Source of the DNA: Clostridia bacterium
Lineage (GTDB): Bacteria; Bacillota; Clostridia; Oscillospirales; Acutalibacteraceae
Length of the DNA stretch: 38,563 nt
Reading direction: 5' to 3'
Assembly: GCA_017522205.1 (NCBI GenBank)
Contig: JAFWZS010000032.1
Coordinates: 1 to 38,563, forward strand
This document shows positions 9,512-17,898 of this stretch, one piece after another. Position 1 is the stretch's first letter. Each line of letters opens with the position of its first letter. Made by a program: the position numbers and the translations under genes. The notes beneath the pieces are model-generated. The model was given only the letters and a program-made list of their open reading frames with translations, had not been told where the DNA came from and searched no databases.

Positions 9512-11863
9512 TTAGTCAATTGCAATGTTGTCTGTTCTGAAATAAACCGTAACCTTTGAACCTGCCTCAACTTTTGTGCCTTTTGCAATGTCCTGGCTGT
9601 AGGCCTTTGCACCTGCAGTGCTTGTGGGACCTGAGAAGGTTACATTGAGACCTGCAGAAACTGCAATTCTGTTTACATCAGCTGCAGTATAGCCTGAGAA
9701 ATTCGGCACTACAACTTCCTGAGTTTTTGTACTGTCCTCGGTATAAATTACTACTACGCCGCCGTCAGGTATGGATTCACCTGCTCCGGGAACCTGCTTC
9801 AGAACTTTTTCTCCTGAGCCTACAACTCTTGATTTAAGCCCTTCGTTTGTAAGTGTAGCTTTAGCAGAAGCAACTGCTTTGCCGATAAGATTCGGGGTTG
9901 TTCTGCTTACTGAAGCAAGCTCACTCTGGGTGTAATGAGGTTCAACGCCTCTGTATTTGAGGGTAGCTTCAAGCACTTCCTTTGCAATAGGTGCAGCAAG
10001 TACACCGCCGCCACGGTATGCACCGGGAGCATTGTCAACACCAACTAAAACTGCAACTTCAGGATCATCTGCAGGAGCAAAGCAAAGGAAGGATGCAATG
10101 TAAATATCCTCATCTGTGCCGTCATCAAGCTTTTCGGCAGTAGCGGTTTTTCCGCACACTCTGTAGCCGGGAATGTAAGCATTTTTACCCGTACCCTTTT
10201 CAACAACTGATTCCATCATTGCTTTTACGCTGTCAGCCGTACTTTGTGAAATAACCTGTCTTTTTACTGTGGGTTCTGTCTGTGAAATTACGTTTCCGTC
10301 GCTGTCAACAACCTTGTCAACAAGATATGGCTGCATAAGTTTGCCTCCGTTGGCAATTGCTGAAGCTGCAGTTATCAGCTGTAACGGACTGATTTTAATT
10401 GTCTGTCCGAAGGAGGTACTTGCAAGGTCAACCTTGGTCATTTTTGACGGGTTATGGTAAACGGGCGAAGCCTCGTTATTGATGTCAATGCCTGTTTTTT
10501 CCGTGAAGCCGAAGGCCTCGAAATACTTATTATACTTTTCAACACCCAACTTTTGTCCGATGGTAATGAAGAAGGTATTGCAGGAGTTCATAAGTCCCTG
10601 AGTAAGTGTCTGCAGTCCGTGGCTCTTGTTCTGAGCACAGTGGTAGGTTATGTCAGCAATTTTCACATAGCTTCTGCAGTTGTGAGTTGTGTTTAGAGTT
10701 GCGACGCCCTCTTCGAGAGCTGCAGCGGCAGTGAAAATTTTAAAGGTTGAACCCGGCTCATACGTCTCTGTGATACAGAAGCTGCTCCACTGCTCATAAA
10801 GAAGATTACTGAAGATCTGATTGTATTCTGCTGAGCCCACCTCGTATTTTTCAAGCTCAGATTTGTCAATTGAGTCAACAAGCTTTCTCGGGTCATTAAG
10901 GTCGAAATCAGGCTTGTCGGACACGGCAAGAACTGCACCGGTTTTTACATCCATAACAATTCCGTAAACACCGTCGCCCTTTATGCTTGCGTGAGCTCGG
11001 TTCAATGCGTTTTCAAGGTAGCTCTGTATATTTGAGTTAATGGTAAGAACAATTCCGTTACCCTCACCTGCATCGAAAACAGTTTCATAGCTTGATTCAA
11101 GCTTTCTTCCTCTCGAGTCCTTAGCCGTTACAATTCGTCCGGCTACCCCCTGAAGCACATTGTTATAGTGGCTTTCAATGCCTGTTTCGCCCTTGTTGTC
11201 GGCATTGATTACACCGATAACTGTTGAGGCAAAGTTGCTCTGGGCGTATTCTCTGATACTGTCACTTTCATAAGTAAAAAAGCTACTGAGATTAACTTCA
11301 TAATTCGCTTCTTTGAACTCGCTTTTGAAAAGTCCTCTGTCTTCATAAGTGTATGGAATTTTGTAAGGTTCACCGAAAAGTGCATCAAGAGCAATTTTCT
11401 CCGTGGGAGAAACCTCTTTTTTGATTCGCTTATATGAAAGCTCATTCTGAAGAAGCTTTTCTTTTATATCCTTTTTCTTTTCACCAAGGATTTTTGCAAG
11501 CTTCTTTGAAAGGTCATCAACGAATTTTTCGTATCTACCCTCCTGAGAGAGAATTTTACTTGCATCAAACTTACGTTTTATTTCCTTAGGGTTTGCACAG
11601 AGAATCCATGCAGTTGTGCTTGTTGCAAGAGGGGTCATATTGCTGTCATAAATTGTACCTCTTATACCCTCAATGGAAACGTCATAAAGCTGATTGCTTG
11701 CGGCAGTCTGTCTGTATTCGTCACCCTTTGTAATCATAATATATGCAACTCTTCCGAGATTTACAAAGAGCATTATGCCGATTAATAAAAGGGCAACAAA
11801 GGCCGACCTTTCTATAAGCACTCTGTCAGTCTTTCTCTTTACTCTGTTGGGATGGATATACAT
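9512..11863 (-). CDS. Class B penicillin-binding protein (SpoVD/PBP2/FtsI type) with two PASTA domains
   Basis: Membrane-anchored D,D-transpeptidase that cross-links septal or spore-cortex peptidoglycan with a SEDS partner. The 783-residue protein has a short cytoplasmic N terminus, one membrane helix (about 20-43), a PBP dimerisation domain (about 55-290), the transpeptidase domain with S372-T-F-K375 and S427-C-N429, then two PASTA repeats (about 650-710 and 716-776). The third active-site motif reads K572-T-A-T instead of the usual KTG-T; the codon GCT is unambiguous. PASTA domains in this position are typical of SpoVD and of PBP2x-like proteins. Synteny (after ftsL, before murE) fits spoVD/ftsI; the sporulation versus vegetative role is not settled. 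ATG 11863 is preceded by AAAAGGAG. Confidence 0.93.
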   Translation of the reverse strand: MYIHPNRVKRKTDRVLIERSAFVALLLIGIMLFVNLGRVAYIMITKGDEYRQTAASNQLYDVSIEGIRGTIYDSNMTPLATSTTAWILCANPKEIKRKFDASKILSQEGRYEKFVDDLSKKLAKILGEKKKDIKEKLLQNELSYKRIKKEVSPTEKIALDALFGEPYKIPYTYEDRGLFKSEFKEANYEVNLSSFFTYESDSIREYAQSNFASTVIGVINADNKGETGIESHYNNVLQGVAGRIVTAKDSRGRKLESSYETVFDAGEGNGIVLTINSNIQSYLENALNRAHASIKGDGVYGIVMDVKTGAVLAVSDKPDFDLNDPRKLVDSIDKSELEKYEVGSAEYNQIFSNLLYEQWSSFCITETYEPGSTFKIFTAAAALEEGVATLNTTHNCRSYVKIADITYHCAQNKSHGLQTLTQGLMNSCNTFFITIGQKLGVEKYNKYFEAFGFTEKTGIDINNEASPVYHNPSKMTKVDLASTSFGQTIKISPLQLITAASAIANGGKLMQPYLVDKVVDSDGNVISQTEPTVKRQVISQSTADSVKAMMESVVEKGTGKNAYIPGYRVCGKTATAEKLDDGTDEDIYIASFLCFAPADDPEVAVLVGVDNAPGAYRGGGVLAAPIAKEVLEATLKYRGVEPHYTQSELASVSRTTPNLIGKAVASAKATLTNEGLKSRVVGSGEKVLKQVPGAGESIPDGGVVVIYTEDSTKTQEVVVPNFSGYTAADVNRIAVSAGLNVTFSGPTSTAGAKAYSQDIAKGTKVEAGSKVTVYFRTDNIAID

Positions 11864-11953
11864 AGAGCTTCTCCTTTTATGTTTTACATACTATAACTAT
11901 TTAAAAGCTATAAGATTTATGAAAATTTTACTGTGTTATAAATAGCAAAAATC

Positions 11954-11972
11954 AGCCGTCAGACTGACGGCT
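11954..11972 (-). terminator. Hairpin with U-run between ftsL and the PBP gene (attenuator or weak terminator)
   Basis: The palindrome agccgtcag/ctgacggct (54-62 and 64-72 of 119xx), effectively a 7-bp stem with a 5-nt loop, is followed on the minus strand by GATTTTT. It lies 18 nt after the ftsL stop and 90 nt before the PBP start, the largest gap in the early dcw cluster. It could reduce read-through into the wall genes. No convincing promoter is seen between it and the PBP start. Confidence 0.45.
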
Positions 11973-11990
11973 TATTCTTTTCTACATCTT

Positions 11991-12458
11991 TTATTTTTTT
12001 ACGTCTGCTTCACCCTGGAAGTAAATTGTTTTGTTGCCCGTTTCAGCGGTAAGATAAACTTCCTTGTCAGCAGTAACCTTTACAAGACCCAGCTTTTCAA
12101 CTGCGTATCGGTCAATATTTTCTGCACTTGCAAGAGCAGTCAGCTTTGCGTGAAGCTCCTTATTCTCAGACTGACAGAGCATATAGTTATTCTCTGCTTC
12201 TGTGAGAAGTCTCTTTGCAGAATCTCTCTGATAAAAGCTGTTTACTGCAAAGGCAAAGACAACGATAACCGCACTGAGAAAAGCGGCAATCTTAAGAAGC
12301 TTTCTTGTTGCTGCTCTCTCCTCAGCAAGTCTTTCTGCAAGAGGGCTGTTATATTTTTTAAATTCAGGTCTTTTCTGGGCCTCTCTTTTAGGCGCAGCCT
12401 GATTTTCTCTTACGGCCGGTGAGCCGTAATCATAATTATAAGCGTATTCTGCTGCCAT
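11991..12458 (-). CDS. ftsL: FtsL-like cell division protein
   Basis: Small bitopic divisome protein. The 155 residues comprise a 54-residue charged cytoplasmic part with Tyr-rich start and many Lys/Arg/Glu, one membrane helix (about 55-75, LKIAAFLSAVIVVFAFAVNSF), a heptad-like extracytoplasmic coiled coil (about 78-120), and the motif IDRYAVEKLGLVKV, which matches the 'A-x-x-LGM/L' segment typical of FtsL/FtsB proteins. Identification rests on architecture and position (rsmH-ftsL-PBP), since FtsL sequences diverge strongly. ATG 12458 has GGGAG about 12 nt upstream, a slightly long spacing. Confidence 0.85.
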   Translation of the reverse strand: MAAEYAYNYDYGSPAVRENQAAPKREAQKRPEFKKYNSPLAERLAEERAATRKLLKIAAFLSAVIVVFAFAVNSFYQRDSAKRLLTEAENNYMLCQSENKELHAKLTALASAENIDRYAVEKLGLVKVTADKEVYLTAETGNKTIYFQGEADVKK

Positions 12459-12488
12459 TTTCTTTCTCTCCCACCAAGATAAATCTCT

Positions 12489-13418
12489 TTACAATTTCTC
12501 AATGCATCTCAGAGTGGCACTTCGTGACCTCTGATTATTTTCAATTTCTCCTTCTGAAGGCAGTTTCTTTTTGAAAGGAAGCTCTCCCTCAGGTGTTTTT
12601 CCGCAGATGCACACCGGTGCACTTCTCGGACATTCGCAGCCCTTACAGTATTCCTGAAAAGCCTTTTTGACTATTCTGTCTTCAAGGGAGTGGAAGGTGA
12701 TAATTGAAAGTCTTCCGCCCTTTTCAAGGCTGTAGAACATATCGTCAAGGGTGTTTTTTAATTTTTCAAGCTCTCCGTTTACTTCAATACGCAAGGCCTG
12801 AAAGCTGCGCTTGCAAGGATTTCCGCCTGTTCTTCTTGTAGCGGCAGGAATTGCATTCTTGATTATTTCTGCAAGCTCGAAGGTTGTTTCAATTTTTTCC
12901 TTTTCTCTTACGGTGCAAATATTTCTTGCAATTCTTGAAGCAAACTTTTCTTCACCGTAATCACGAAGGATTCTCGTTAAATCTCTTTCACTGTAGGTAT
13001 TAACCACGTCTGCAGCGGTCATACCCTCTTTGCTCATTCTCATATCAAGAGGAAAATCGTAGTTATAGGAAAAGCCTCTTGAGCCTTCGTCAAGCTGATA
13101 TGATGAAACTCCCAAGTCAGCCATTATTCCACTTACCTTCTCAATGCCGAGAGAAGCGAGAATTGAGCTTAAATTTGAAAAGTTGTCATGTACAATTGTT
13201 ACTCTTTTGTCAGAGCCGATTCTTTCTTTTATAACGGCAATTGCGTCGGGGTCCTGATCGATTGCTATAAGTCTGCCATTTTCTGAAATTCTTTTTAAAA
13301 TCTCTCTGCTGTGGCCTGCTCCGCCTGTTGTACAGTCGACGTAAATTCCGTCAGGGTCAGTCACAAGTGAATCCACGGTTTCATAAAGCATTACGCTTAT
13401 ATGGGAAAAGCCACTCAC
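12489..13418 (-). CDS. rsmH: 16S rRNA (cytosine(1402)-N(4))-methyltransferase RsmH
   Basis: SAM-dependent methyltransferase (also called MraW) that methylates C1402 of 16S rRNA in the decoding site. The 309-residue product shows the start HISVMLYETVDSL, the SAM loop DCTTGGAGHSREIL, IAIDQDPDAI, MADLGVSSYQLDEGSRGFSY, the RRTGGNPCKRSFQALRIEVNGEL segment, and ITFHSLEDRIVK, all hallmark motifs, plus a CXC-rich segment near the C terminus (CKGCECPRSAPVCICG). Translation starts at GTG overlapping the mraZ stop (GTGA), which indicates coupling to mraZ. Confidence 0.97.
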   Translation of the reverse strand: MSGFSHISVMLYETVDSLVTDPDGIYVDCTTGGAGHSREILKRISENGRLIAIDQDPDAIAVIKERIGSDKRVTIVHDNFSNLSSILASLGIEKVSGIMADLGVSSYQLDEGSRGFSYNYDFPLDMRMSKEGMTAADVVNTYSERDLTRILRDYGEEKFASRIARNICTVREKEKIETTFELAEIIKNAIPAATRRTGGNPCKRSFQALRIEVNGELEKLKNTLDDMFYSLEKGGRLSIITFHSLEDRIVKKAFQEYCKGCECPRSAPVCICGKTPEGELPFKKKLPSEGEIENNQRSRSATLRCIEKL

Positions 13419-13918
13419 GCCTCTTCACTCTCCTTTTCATTTTTGGAGATGAAGGCGCCTTCACTTCTCAGCTTGCGGATTTCAGCCTCCTCAGCTTCAA
13501 AGGATTCTTCCTCAGCAATATACTCGTCATAAAGCGACATAAGATAATTTTCGTAGGTTTCGGGGCTCATAATTTCAACATAGGTTTCAAAGCCGACGAA
13601 AACGCATTGCTTACTGAGCTTAGCAAGTTTTGCAATGAGAGGGTTGATGATGATTCTTCCCTGGGTGTCGCAGGTGCTTTCACCGCTGCCCATATTTCTT
13701 CTTGCTCTTTCACGTCTGTCCTGAATCTGATTGGCTGTGTCAACCTCTGTTTTCGGGAAAAGTGAAAGGTAATCGTCTTTTTTATAGAGCTGAATTGAAG
13801 GATACTTTGAGGGGCAGAGCTTATAAATAAATTCGTCGCCCATTTCATCACGGAACTTTGAAGGAACAAAAACTCTGTTTTTTCCGTCGATATTATGTTC
13901 GTATGTGCCGACCAGCAT
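13415..13918 (-). CDS. mraZ: Transcriptional regulator MraZ
   Basis: AbrB/SpoVT-type DNA-binding protein that regulates its own dcw cluster. The 167-residue product contains two MraZ modules: the first begins GTYEHNIDGKNRVFVPSKFRDE and the second carries DTQGRIIINPLIAKLAKLSKQCVFVGF. The C-terminal 25 residues are highly acidic. The start is placed at ATG 13918 (MLVGTYEHN) because GAGAGGTG lies just before it; the frame is open up to 13966 but that extension falls in the leader. It is the first gene of the cluster, and candidate MraZ boxes lie about 95-120 nt upstream. Confidence 0.95.
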   Translation of the reverse strand: MLVGTYEHNIDGKNRVFVPSKFRDEMGDEFIYKLCPSKYPSIQLYKKDDYLSLFPKTEVDTANQIQDRRERARRNMGSGESTCDTQGRIIINPLIAKLAKLSKQCVFVGFETYVEIMSPETYENYLMSLYDEYIAEEESFEAEEAEIRKLRSEGAFISKNEKESEEA

Positions 13919-14010
13919 CCTTTTCACCTCTCTTAATTTTATTTTAGAATTATAGGTCGATTTCAAGGCGTTTTCGCACCGATTTTACACCTAAATTCAC
14001 CTTGAAAAGA

Positions 14011-14037
14011 CACTTTGATTGTCACTTTCACCACTTT
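14011..14037 (-). promoter_or_regulatory. Candidate MraZ operator: three AAAGTG boxes
   Basis: On the minus strand AAAGTG occurs at 14037-14032, 14028-14023 and 14016-14011, with start-to-start spacing of 9 and 12 nt, beginning at or just after the predicted transcription start of mraZ. Repeats of AAAGTG(T/G) at about one helical turn are the reported MraZ sites in Mycoplasma; E. coli uses related TGGGN repeats. Further GGTG half-sites continue downstream. The position fits autorepression. Confidence 0.55.
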
Positions 14038-14043
14038 ACTGAC

Positions 14044-14072
14044 ATTATAAACCTTTATATAAAAAAAGTCAA
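14044..14072 (-). promoter_or_regulatory. Promoter of the dcw cluster (P-mraZ)
   Basis: Minus strand TTGACT (14072-14067), 17-nt spacer, perfect TATAAT (14049-14044). Transcription should start near 14037, leaving a leader of roughly 120 nt before mraZ. The -35 lies immediately after the U-run of the polA terminator, so the two transcription units abut without gap. Confidence 0.82.
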
Positions 14073-14077
14073 TATAA

Positions 14078-14116
14078 AAAAAGGCATTTCAGAAAAAAAT
14101 TCTGAAACACCTTTTT
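14078..14116 (-). terminator. Intrinsic terminator of dusB-polA
   Basis: Imperfect hairpin on the minus strand: outer stem aaaaagg/ccttttt (78-84 with 110-116 of 140xx/141xx) and inner stem tttcagaa/ttctgaaa (14087-14094 with 14100-14107), followed by a run of U extending to 14076. It stops the dusB-polA transcript right before the dcw promoter. Confidence 0.75.
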
Positions 14117-14303
14117 AAATGCAAAATGCAAAGTGTAAAATGCAAAATTGCGCCTTAATTCTCAGCAAAACAAAAAGATATCCCGCTATACAAAACGAGA
14201 TATCTTCACTTAATTTTTGAGATACAGAACCAATAGTATTACCTACGGTTATCTTTCAAAACTCGCAGGTCATTTTGCATTTTGAATTCTGCATTTTGCA
14301 TTT
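14117..14303. repeat. TGCAAAA inverted-repeat element, copy 1 (187 bp, MITE-like)
   Basis: Both ends carry the perfect 14-bp inverted repeat aaatgcaaaatgca (14117-14130) / tgcattttgcattt (14290-14303). Each end continues into a second TGCAAAAT unit. The left inner border reads AAAATTGCGCC and the right GGTCATTTTGCATTTTG. The centre contains a hairpin aagatatc/gatatctt (14175-14182 with 14199-14206). The right end overlaps the TAA of polA. The same borders recur in copy 2 (19362-19501) in the opposite orientation, so this is a dispersed non-coding element. No reading frame for a transposase is present. Confidence 0.8.
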
Positions 14304-16896
14304 ACTTAGCATCAAACCAGGTTTTGCCTGAGTGCACATCTGCAAGAAGGCTGACTTTCATTTCTGCAGCGCTTTCCATTTCTTCTTTGAGTATAATTTC
14401 AACTCTGTCTTTTTCATTTTCGGGACATTCAACAATCAGTTCATCGTGCACCTGCATAATAAGTTTTGCCTTAAGCTTTTCTTTTTCAAGTCTTTCATAG
14501 ACTTTAACCATAGCAATTTTAATTATGTCGGCTGCAGTACCCTGAACGGGCATATTTTTGGCAACTCTCTCACCGAAAGCCTGAAGCATTTTGTTACTTG
14601 CAGTAAGCTCGGGAAGATATCTTCGGCGACCAAAAAGTGTTTCACCATAGCCTTTTTCTCTTGCTTCTGAAACGGCCTTTTCGAGATAGCGTCTGACACC
14701 GTTGTAGTGATTAAGATAACCCTTAATATAGTTATCGGCTTCTTTTCTTGTTACTCCGATATCCTTTGACAGTGAGAAGGCACCGATGCCGTATACAATG
14801 CCGAAATTGACAGCCTTTGCTCTGCTTCGCATAAGGGGTGTAACCATATTAAGAGGCATATCGAACACCTGTGAAGCGGTAATTGTGTGGATATCCTCAC
14901 CGTCGTTGAAGCCTTTTATCATTGCTTCATCATCCGCCATATGAGCGAGAACTCTCAGCTCAATCTGTGAGTAGTCCGCATCAACAAGCACATTCCCCTT
15001 TTCTGAGGTAAAGAAGCGACGCATCTCTCTTCCGATTTCGGAGCGAACAGGAATATTCTGCAAATTAGGCTCTGTGGAGCTGATTCTGCCCGTTCTTGTC
15101 TCTGTCTGATTGAGTGTAGAACGGATTCTGCCGTCAGAGTCAATAACCTTTAAAAGACCTTCACAATAGGTACTTTTCAGCTTTGCAATGGCTCTGTATT
15201 CCAACACGTGAGCTACTATGGGATATTCGCCGGCCAGCTCTTCAAGTACGTCTGCATTGGTGGAGTATCCGCTTTTGGTCTTCTTTTTAGAGGGAATACC
15301 GAGGGTTTCAAAAAGCACAGTACCGAGCTGTTTCGGTGAGTTGATGTTGAACTCCATTCCCGCTTCGGAATAGATAAGCTCTGTCAGCTCATCTGCTTTC
15401 CTGCTCATTTTTTCACCGAAGACCTCTATTCCCTCTCGGTCAACGAGAAAGCCTATGTTCTCCATGCTTGCGAGAACCTTTGAAAGAGGCATTTCGATTT
15501 CATGCATCAGCTCATTCTGTCCGTTTTCTGAAAGAACGGCTTTCAGCTTTTCACAAAGATCAGGCAGACAAGCCGAAGCTACGGCAAAGCTCTTAGCCTT
15601 TTCATCAGAGTCAATTTCGGGGATGCTTACACCATTTTCCTCTGAAAGTCTCAGAGCGTCATAGGAAGAAGCAGATGGATTGAGGATATAGCCTGCAAGG
15701 CTTGTGTCGAAAATCGGTGTTGCAACAGCTACGCCTCTTTTTAGAGCATACTTATAAAATGCTTTGCTGTCATCGGTATACTTTTCCCACTCGCCCTTTG
15801 AAAAGTCCTCAAAGAAGCTATAAAAATCAAGGCAGTCTGCCGTTACGCATTTAACCTCTTTTTCCGTGGAGAAATACATTTCAGAAATATCTGAGCCGTC
15901 ATAGTTCACAGTAAAGTAAGCCTTGCCCGACTTTTTGAACTCACCTAAAAGAGCACACAGGTCTCTTTCATAGGAAAGAGTGATTTTTTCTTTTTCCTCT
16001 TCAGTATCAGTAACTACGGGAATGCTCTCTCTCGTAAGGCCCAACTTTTCAATTATGCCGAACATTTCAAGAGACACGAGAAGCTTTATTGCTTCGGCAG
16101 CTGAGGGCTCTTTTATAAGATAGGTGTCGGGGTTTGTATCAACGGGAGCAGTCAGACAGATTGTGCCGAGGGTACGGCTGAGATATGCACTGTCCTTACC
16201 GTCAAGGAGCTTCTGATGAACTCCCTTTTTGATGTCAAGCTCGTCGATGTGATCATAGATGTAATCAATTGAGCCGTAAGCCTTAATAAGCTCCCCTGCT
16301 GTTTTCTGACCGATACCCGGTACACCCGGAATATTATCTGAAGAATCGCCCATAAGAGCCTTGATTTCAATCATGCCCTTTGGCTCAACACCGTATTCTT
16401 GGAACAGCTTTTCTTTATCGTAAAGCACCGTGGTCGCCTTACCCATTTTTGTTGAGGCAAGAAGTACGCTTGTGTTATCGCTGATAAGCTGAAGTGAGTC
16501 ACGGTCTCCCGTTGCAATAAAGCACTTATCCTCACCCTTGCAGGAAGCGGAAAGTGTACCTAAAATGTCGTCGGCCTCAAAGCCTTCTTTTTCAACAACG
16601 GTATAGCCGAGAAGTGTAAGCAGATTTTTGAGTATAGGCATCTGTGAACGCAGCTCATCGGGCATACCCTTTCTGCCCGCCTTGTATTCACTGTACATTT
16701 CGTGGCGGAAGGTAGGCGCTTTAAGGTCAAAGGCAACTGCAACGTGGTCAGGATTGCACTCCTCACGAAGCTTTATCAGAATATTCATAAAGCCGTATAT
16801 TCCGTTGGTAAACTGACCGTCCTTTGTGGAAAGTATACGTATTGCATAAAAAGCTCTGTTGACGATACTGTTACCGTCGATTACAAGCAGTCTCAT
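14302..16896 (-). CDS. polA: DNA polymerase I
   Basis: Fills gaps and removes RNA primers during lagging-strand maturation and repair. The 864-residue protein has an N-terminal 5'-3' nuclease (about 1-290; GFEADDILGTLS, STGDRDSLQL-like GDRDSLQL, DNIPGVPGIGQKTA), a degenerate 3'-5' exonuclease-like domain (about 300-470), and the polymerase domain with motif A DYSQIELR (D641), O-helix RSRAKAVNFGIVYGIG (about 690-705) and motif C VHDELIV (D818). The exonuclease acidic pair expected in 'DTE' reads VNY, so proofreading is predicted absent, as in several Gram-positive Pol I enzymes. It follows dusB by 16 nt, and its RBS GAGAGG overlaps the dusB end. The stop TAA overlaps the end of the repeat element. 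Confidence 0.97.
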   Translation of the reverse strand: MRLLVIDGNSIVNRAFYAIRILSTKDGQFTNGIYGFMNILIKLREECNPDHVAVAFDLKAPTFRHEMYSEYKAGRKGMPDELRSQMPILKNLLTLLGYTVVEKEGFEADDILGTLSASCKGEDKCFIATGDRDSLQLISDNTSVLLASTKMGKATTVLYDKEKLFQEYGVEPKGMIEIKALMGDSSDNIPGVPGIGQKTAGELIKAYGSIDYIYDHIDELDIKKGVHQKLLDGKDSAYLSRTLGTICLTAPVDTNPDTYLIKEPSAAEAIKLLVSLEMFGIIEKLGLTRESIPVVTDTEEEKEKITLSYERDLCALLGEFKKSGKAYFTVNYDGSDISEMYFSTEKEVKCVTADCLDFYSFFEDFSKGEWEKYTDDSKAFYKYALKRGVAVATPIFDTSLAGYILNPSASSYDALRLSEENGVSIPEIDSDEKAKSFAVASACLPDLCEKLKAVLSENGQNELMHEIEMPLSKVLASMENIGFLVDREGIEVFGEKMSRKADELTELIYSEAGMEFNINSPKQLGTVLFETLGIPSKKKTKSGYSTNADVLEELAGEYPIVAHVLEYRAIAKLKSTYCEGLLKVIDSDGRIRSTLNQTETRTGRISSTEPNLQNIPVRSEIGREMRRFFTSEKGNVLVDADYSQIELRVLAHMADDEAMIKGFNDGEDIHTITASQVFDMPLNMVTPLMRSRAKAVNFGIVYGIGAFSLSKDIGVTRKEADNYIKGYLNHYNGVRRYLEKAVSEAREKGYGETLFGRRRYLPELTASNKMLQAFGERVAKNMPVQGTAADIIKIAMVKVYERLEKEKLKAKLIMQVHDELIVECPENEKDRVEIILKEEMESAAEMKVSLLADVHSGKTWFDAK

Positions 16897-16912
16897 AAGT
16901 GTGTACCTCTCT

Positions 16913-17881
16913 TTATTCGTTTTCCATCACAATGCGGTATGCCATTTCCTCAAGCTGCTCTACGCTCTCGAGGGATACCATCTGCTGTCTGTAGGCTGCA
17001 GCGCCACGTATACCTTTTATGTACCAGGCAGCGTGCTTTCTTGCTTCTCTTGTACCTACACGTTCTCCTTTGTATTCACATATCCTTTTGATATGCTTCA
17101 CCATAACCCTCATCCGTTCACTTACGGGAGGCTCGGGAAGTATAATTTCGTGGTTCAGGTAGACGTTAATCTGACTGAACACCCAGGGTCTGCCAAGGGC
17201 TCCTCTGCCCACCATAAGAAGATCGCAATTTGTTTCTTCAATCATCTCGGCAGCGCTTATCCCGTCAACAATATCACCGTTTGCGATAACGGGTATGCCG
17301 ACGCTTTCCTTGACCTTTCTTATCATAGCTCTGTCAACGGGAGGTGCATACATCTGCTGACGTGTTCTTCCGTGAACGGTTATTGCACTCATTCCTGATC
17401 TTTCGGCACGCTCTGCCATTTCAATGCAGTTGATACTGTCCTTATCCCAGCCCAGACGGATTTTCACCGTTACGGGAATATCCACCGCAGACTTTACCGC
17501 TTTCATAATTTCCTCGGCAAGCTCGGGATTGCGAAGAAGAGCAGAGCCGCCTCCGTTGCCTGCAATCTTCGGTGCAGGACAGCCCATATTTATGTCAATT
17601 ACATCAGGGTTATACTCGAGACACTTTACGGCACTTTCAGCCATTGTCTTAGGGTCTGAGCCGAAAATCTGTGCGGCTGCAGGACGCTCCTTATCTGAAA
17701 GGCAGAGAAGCTCCTTGCTCTTCCTGTCGCACATTGTAAGCCCTTTGCTGCTTACCATTTCACTAACAACATACGAAGCACCGTATTCGGCACAAAGCTC
17801 CCTGAAGGCTCTGTCAGCAACACCTGCCATGGGAGTCAGAGCAGCGCTTCGGCTTTCTATTTCAATGTTACCAAGTTTCAT
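16913..17881 (-). CDS. dusB: tRNA-dihydrouridine synthase (DusB-like)
   Basis: FMN enzyme that reduces specific uridines in the tRNA D-loop with NADPH. The 322-residue product has the TIM-barrel motifs ALTPMAGVADRAFRELC, AAQIFGSDPKTM, the catalytic cysteine C101 in DINMGCPAPKI, GGGSALLRNP, TVHGRTRQQMYAPPVD and IANGDI, ending in the helical tRNA-binding domain (RKHAAWYIKGIRGAAAYRQQ). The start is set at 17881 (MKLGNIEIES), with CGGAGTG upstream; the open frame extends 13 codons further, but those codons are the TGCAAAA repeat and are not protein. First gene of a dusB-polA unit. Which uridine it modifies is inferred only from overall similarity. Confidence 0.92.
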   Translation of the reverse strand: MKLGNIEIESRSAALTPMAGVADRAFRELCAEYGASYVVSEMVSSKGLTMCDRKSKELLCLSDKERPAAAQIFGSDPKTMAESAVKCLEYNPDVIDINMGCPAPKIAGNGGGSALLRNPELAEEIMKAVKSAVDIPVTVKIRLGWDKDSINCIEMAERAERSGMSAITVHGRTRQQMYAPPVDRAMIRKVKESVGIPVIANGDIVDGISAAEMIEETNCDLLMVGRGALGRPWVFSQINVYLNHEIILPEPPVSERMRVMVKHIKRICEYKGERVGTREARKHAAWYIKGIRGAAAYRQQMVSLESVEQLEEMAYRIVMENE

Positions 17882-17898
17882 AAATACACTCCGTACAG

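Larger units (their letters stand above)
13919..14301. other. Intergenic region between polA and mraZ
   Basis: This 383-nt gap has no gene. Along the minus strand it holds, in order, the inverted-repeat element (14117-14303), the dusB-polA terminator (14078-14116), the dcw promoter (14044-14072), the AAAGTG boxes (14011-14037), and a leader of about 90 nt with further GGTG half-sites. All are listed separately. Confidence 0.8.
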
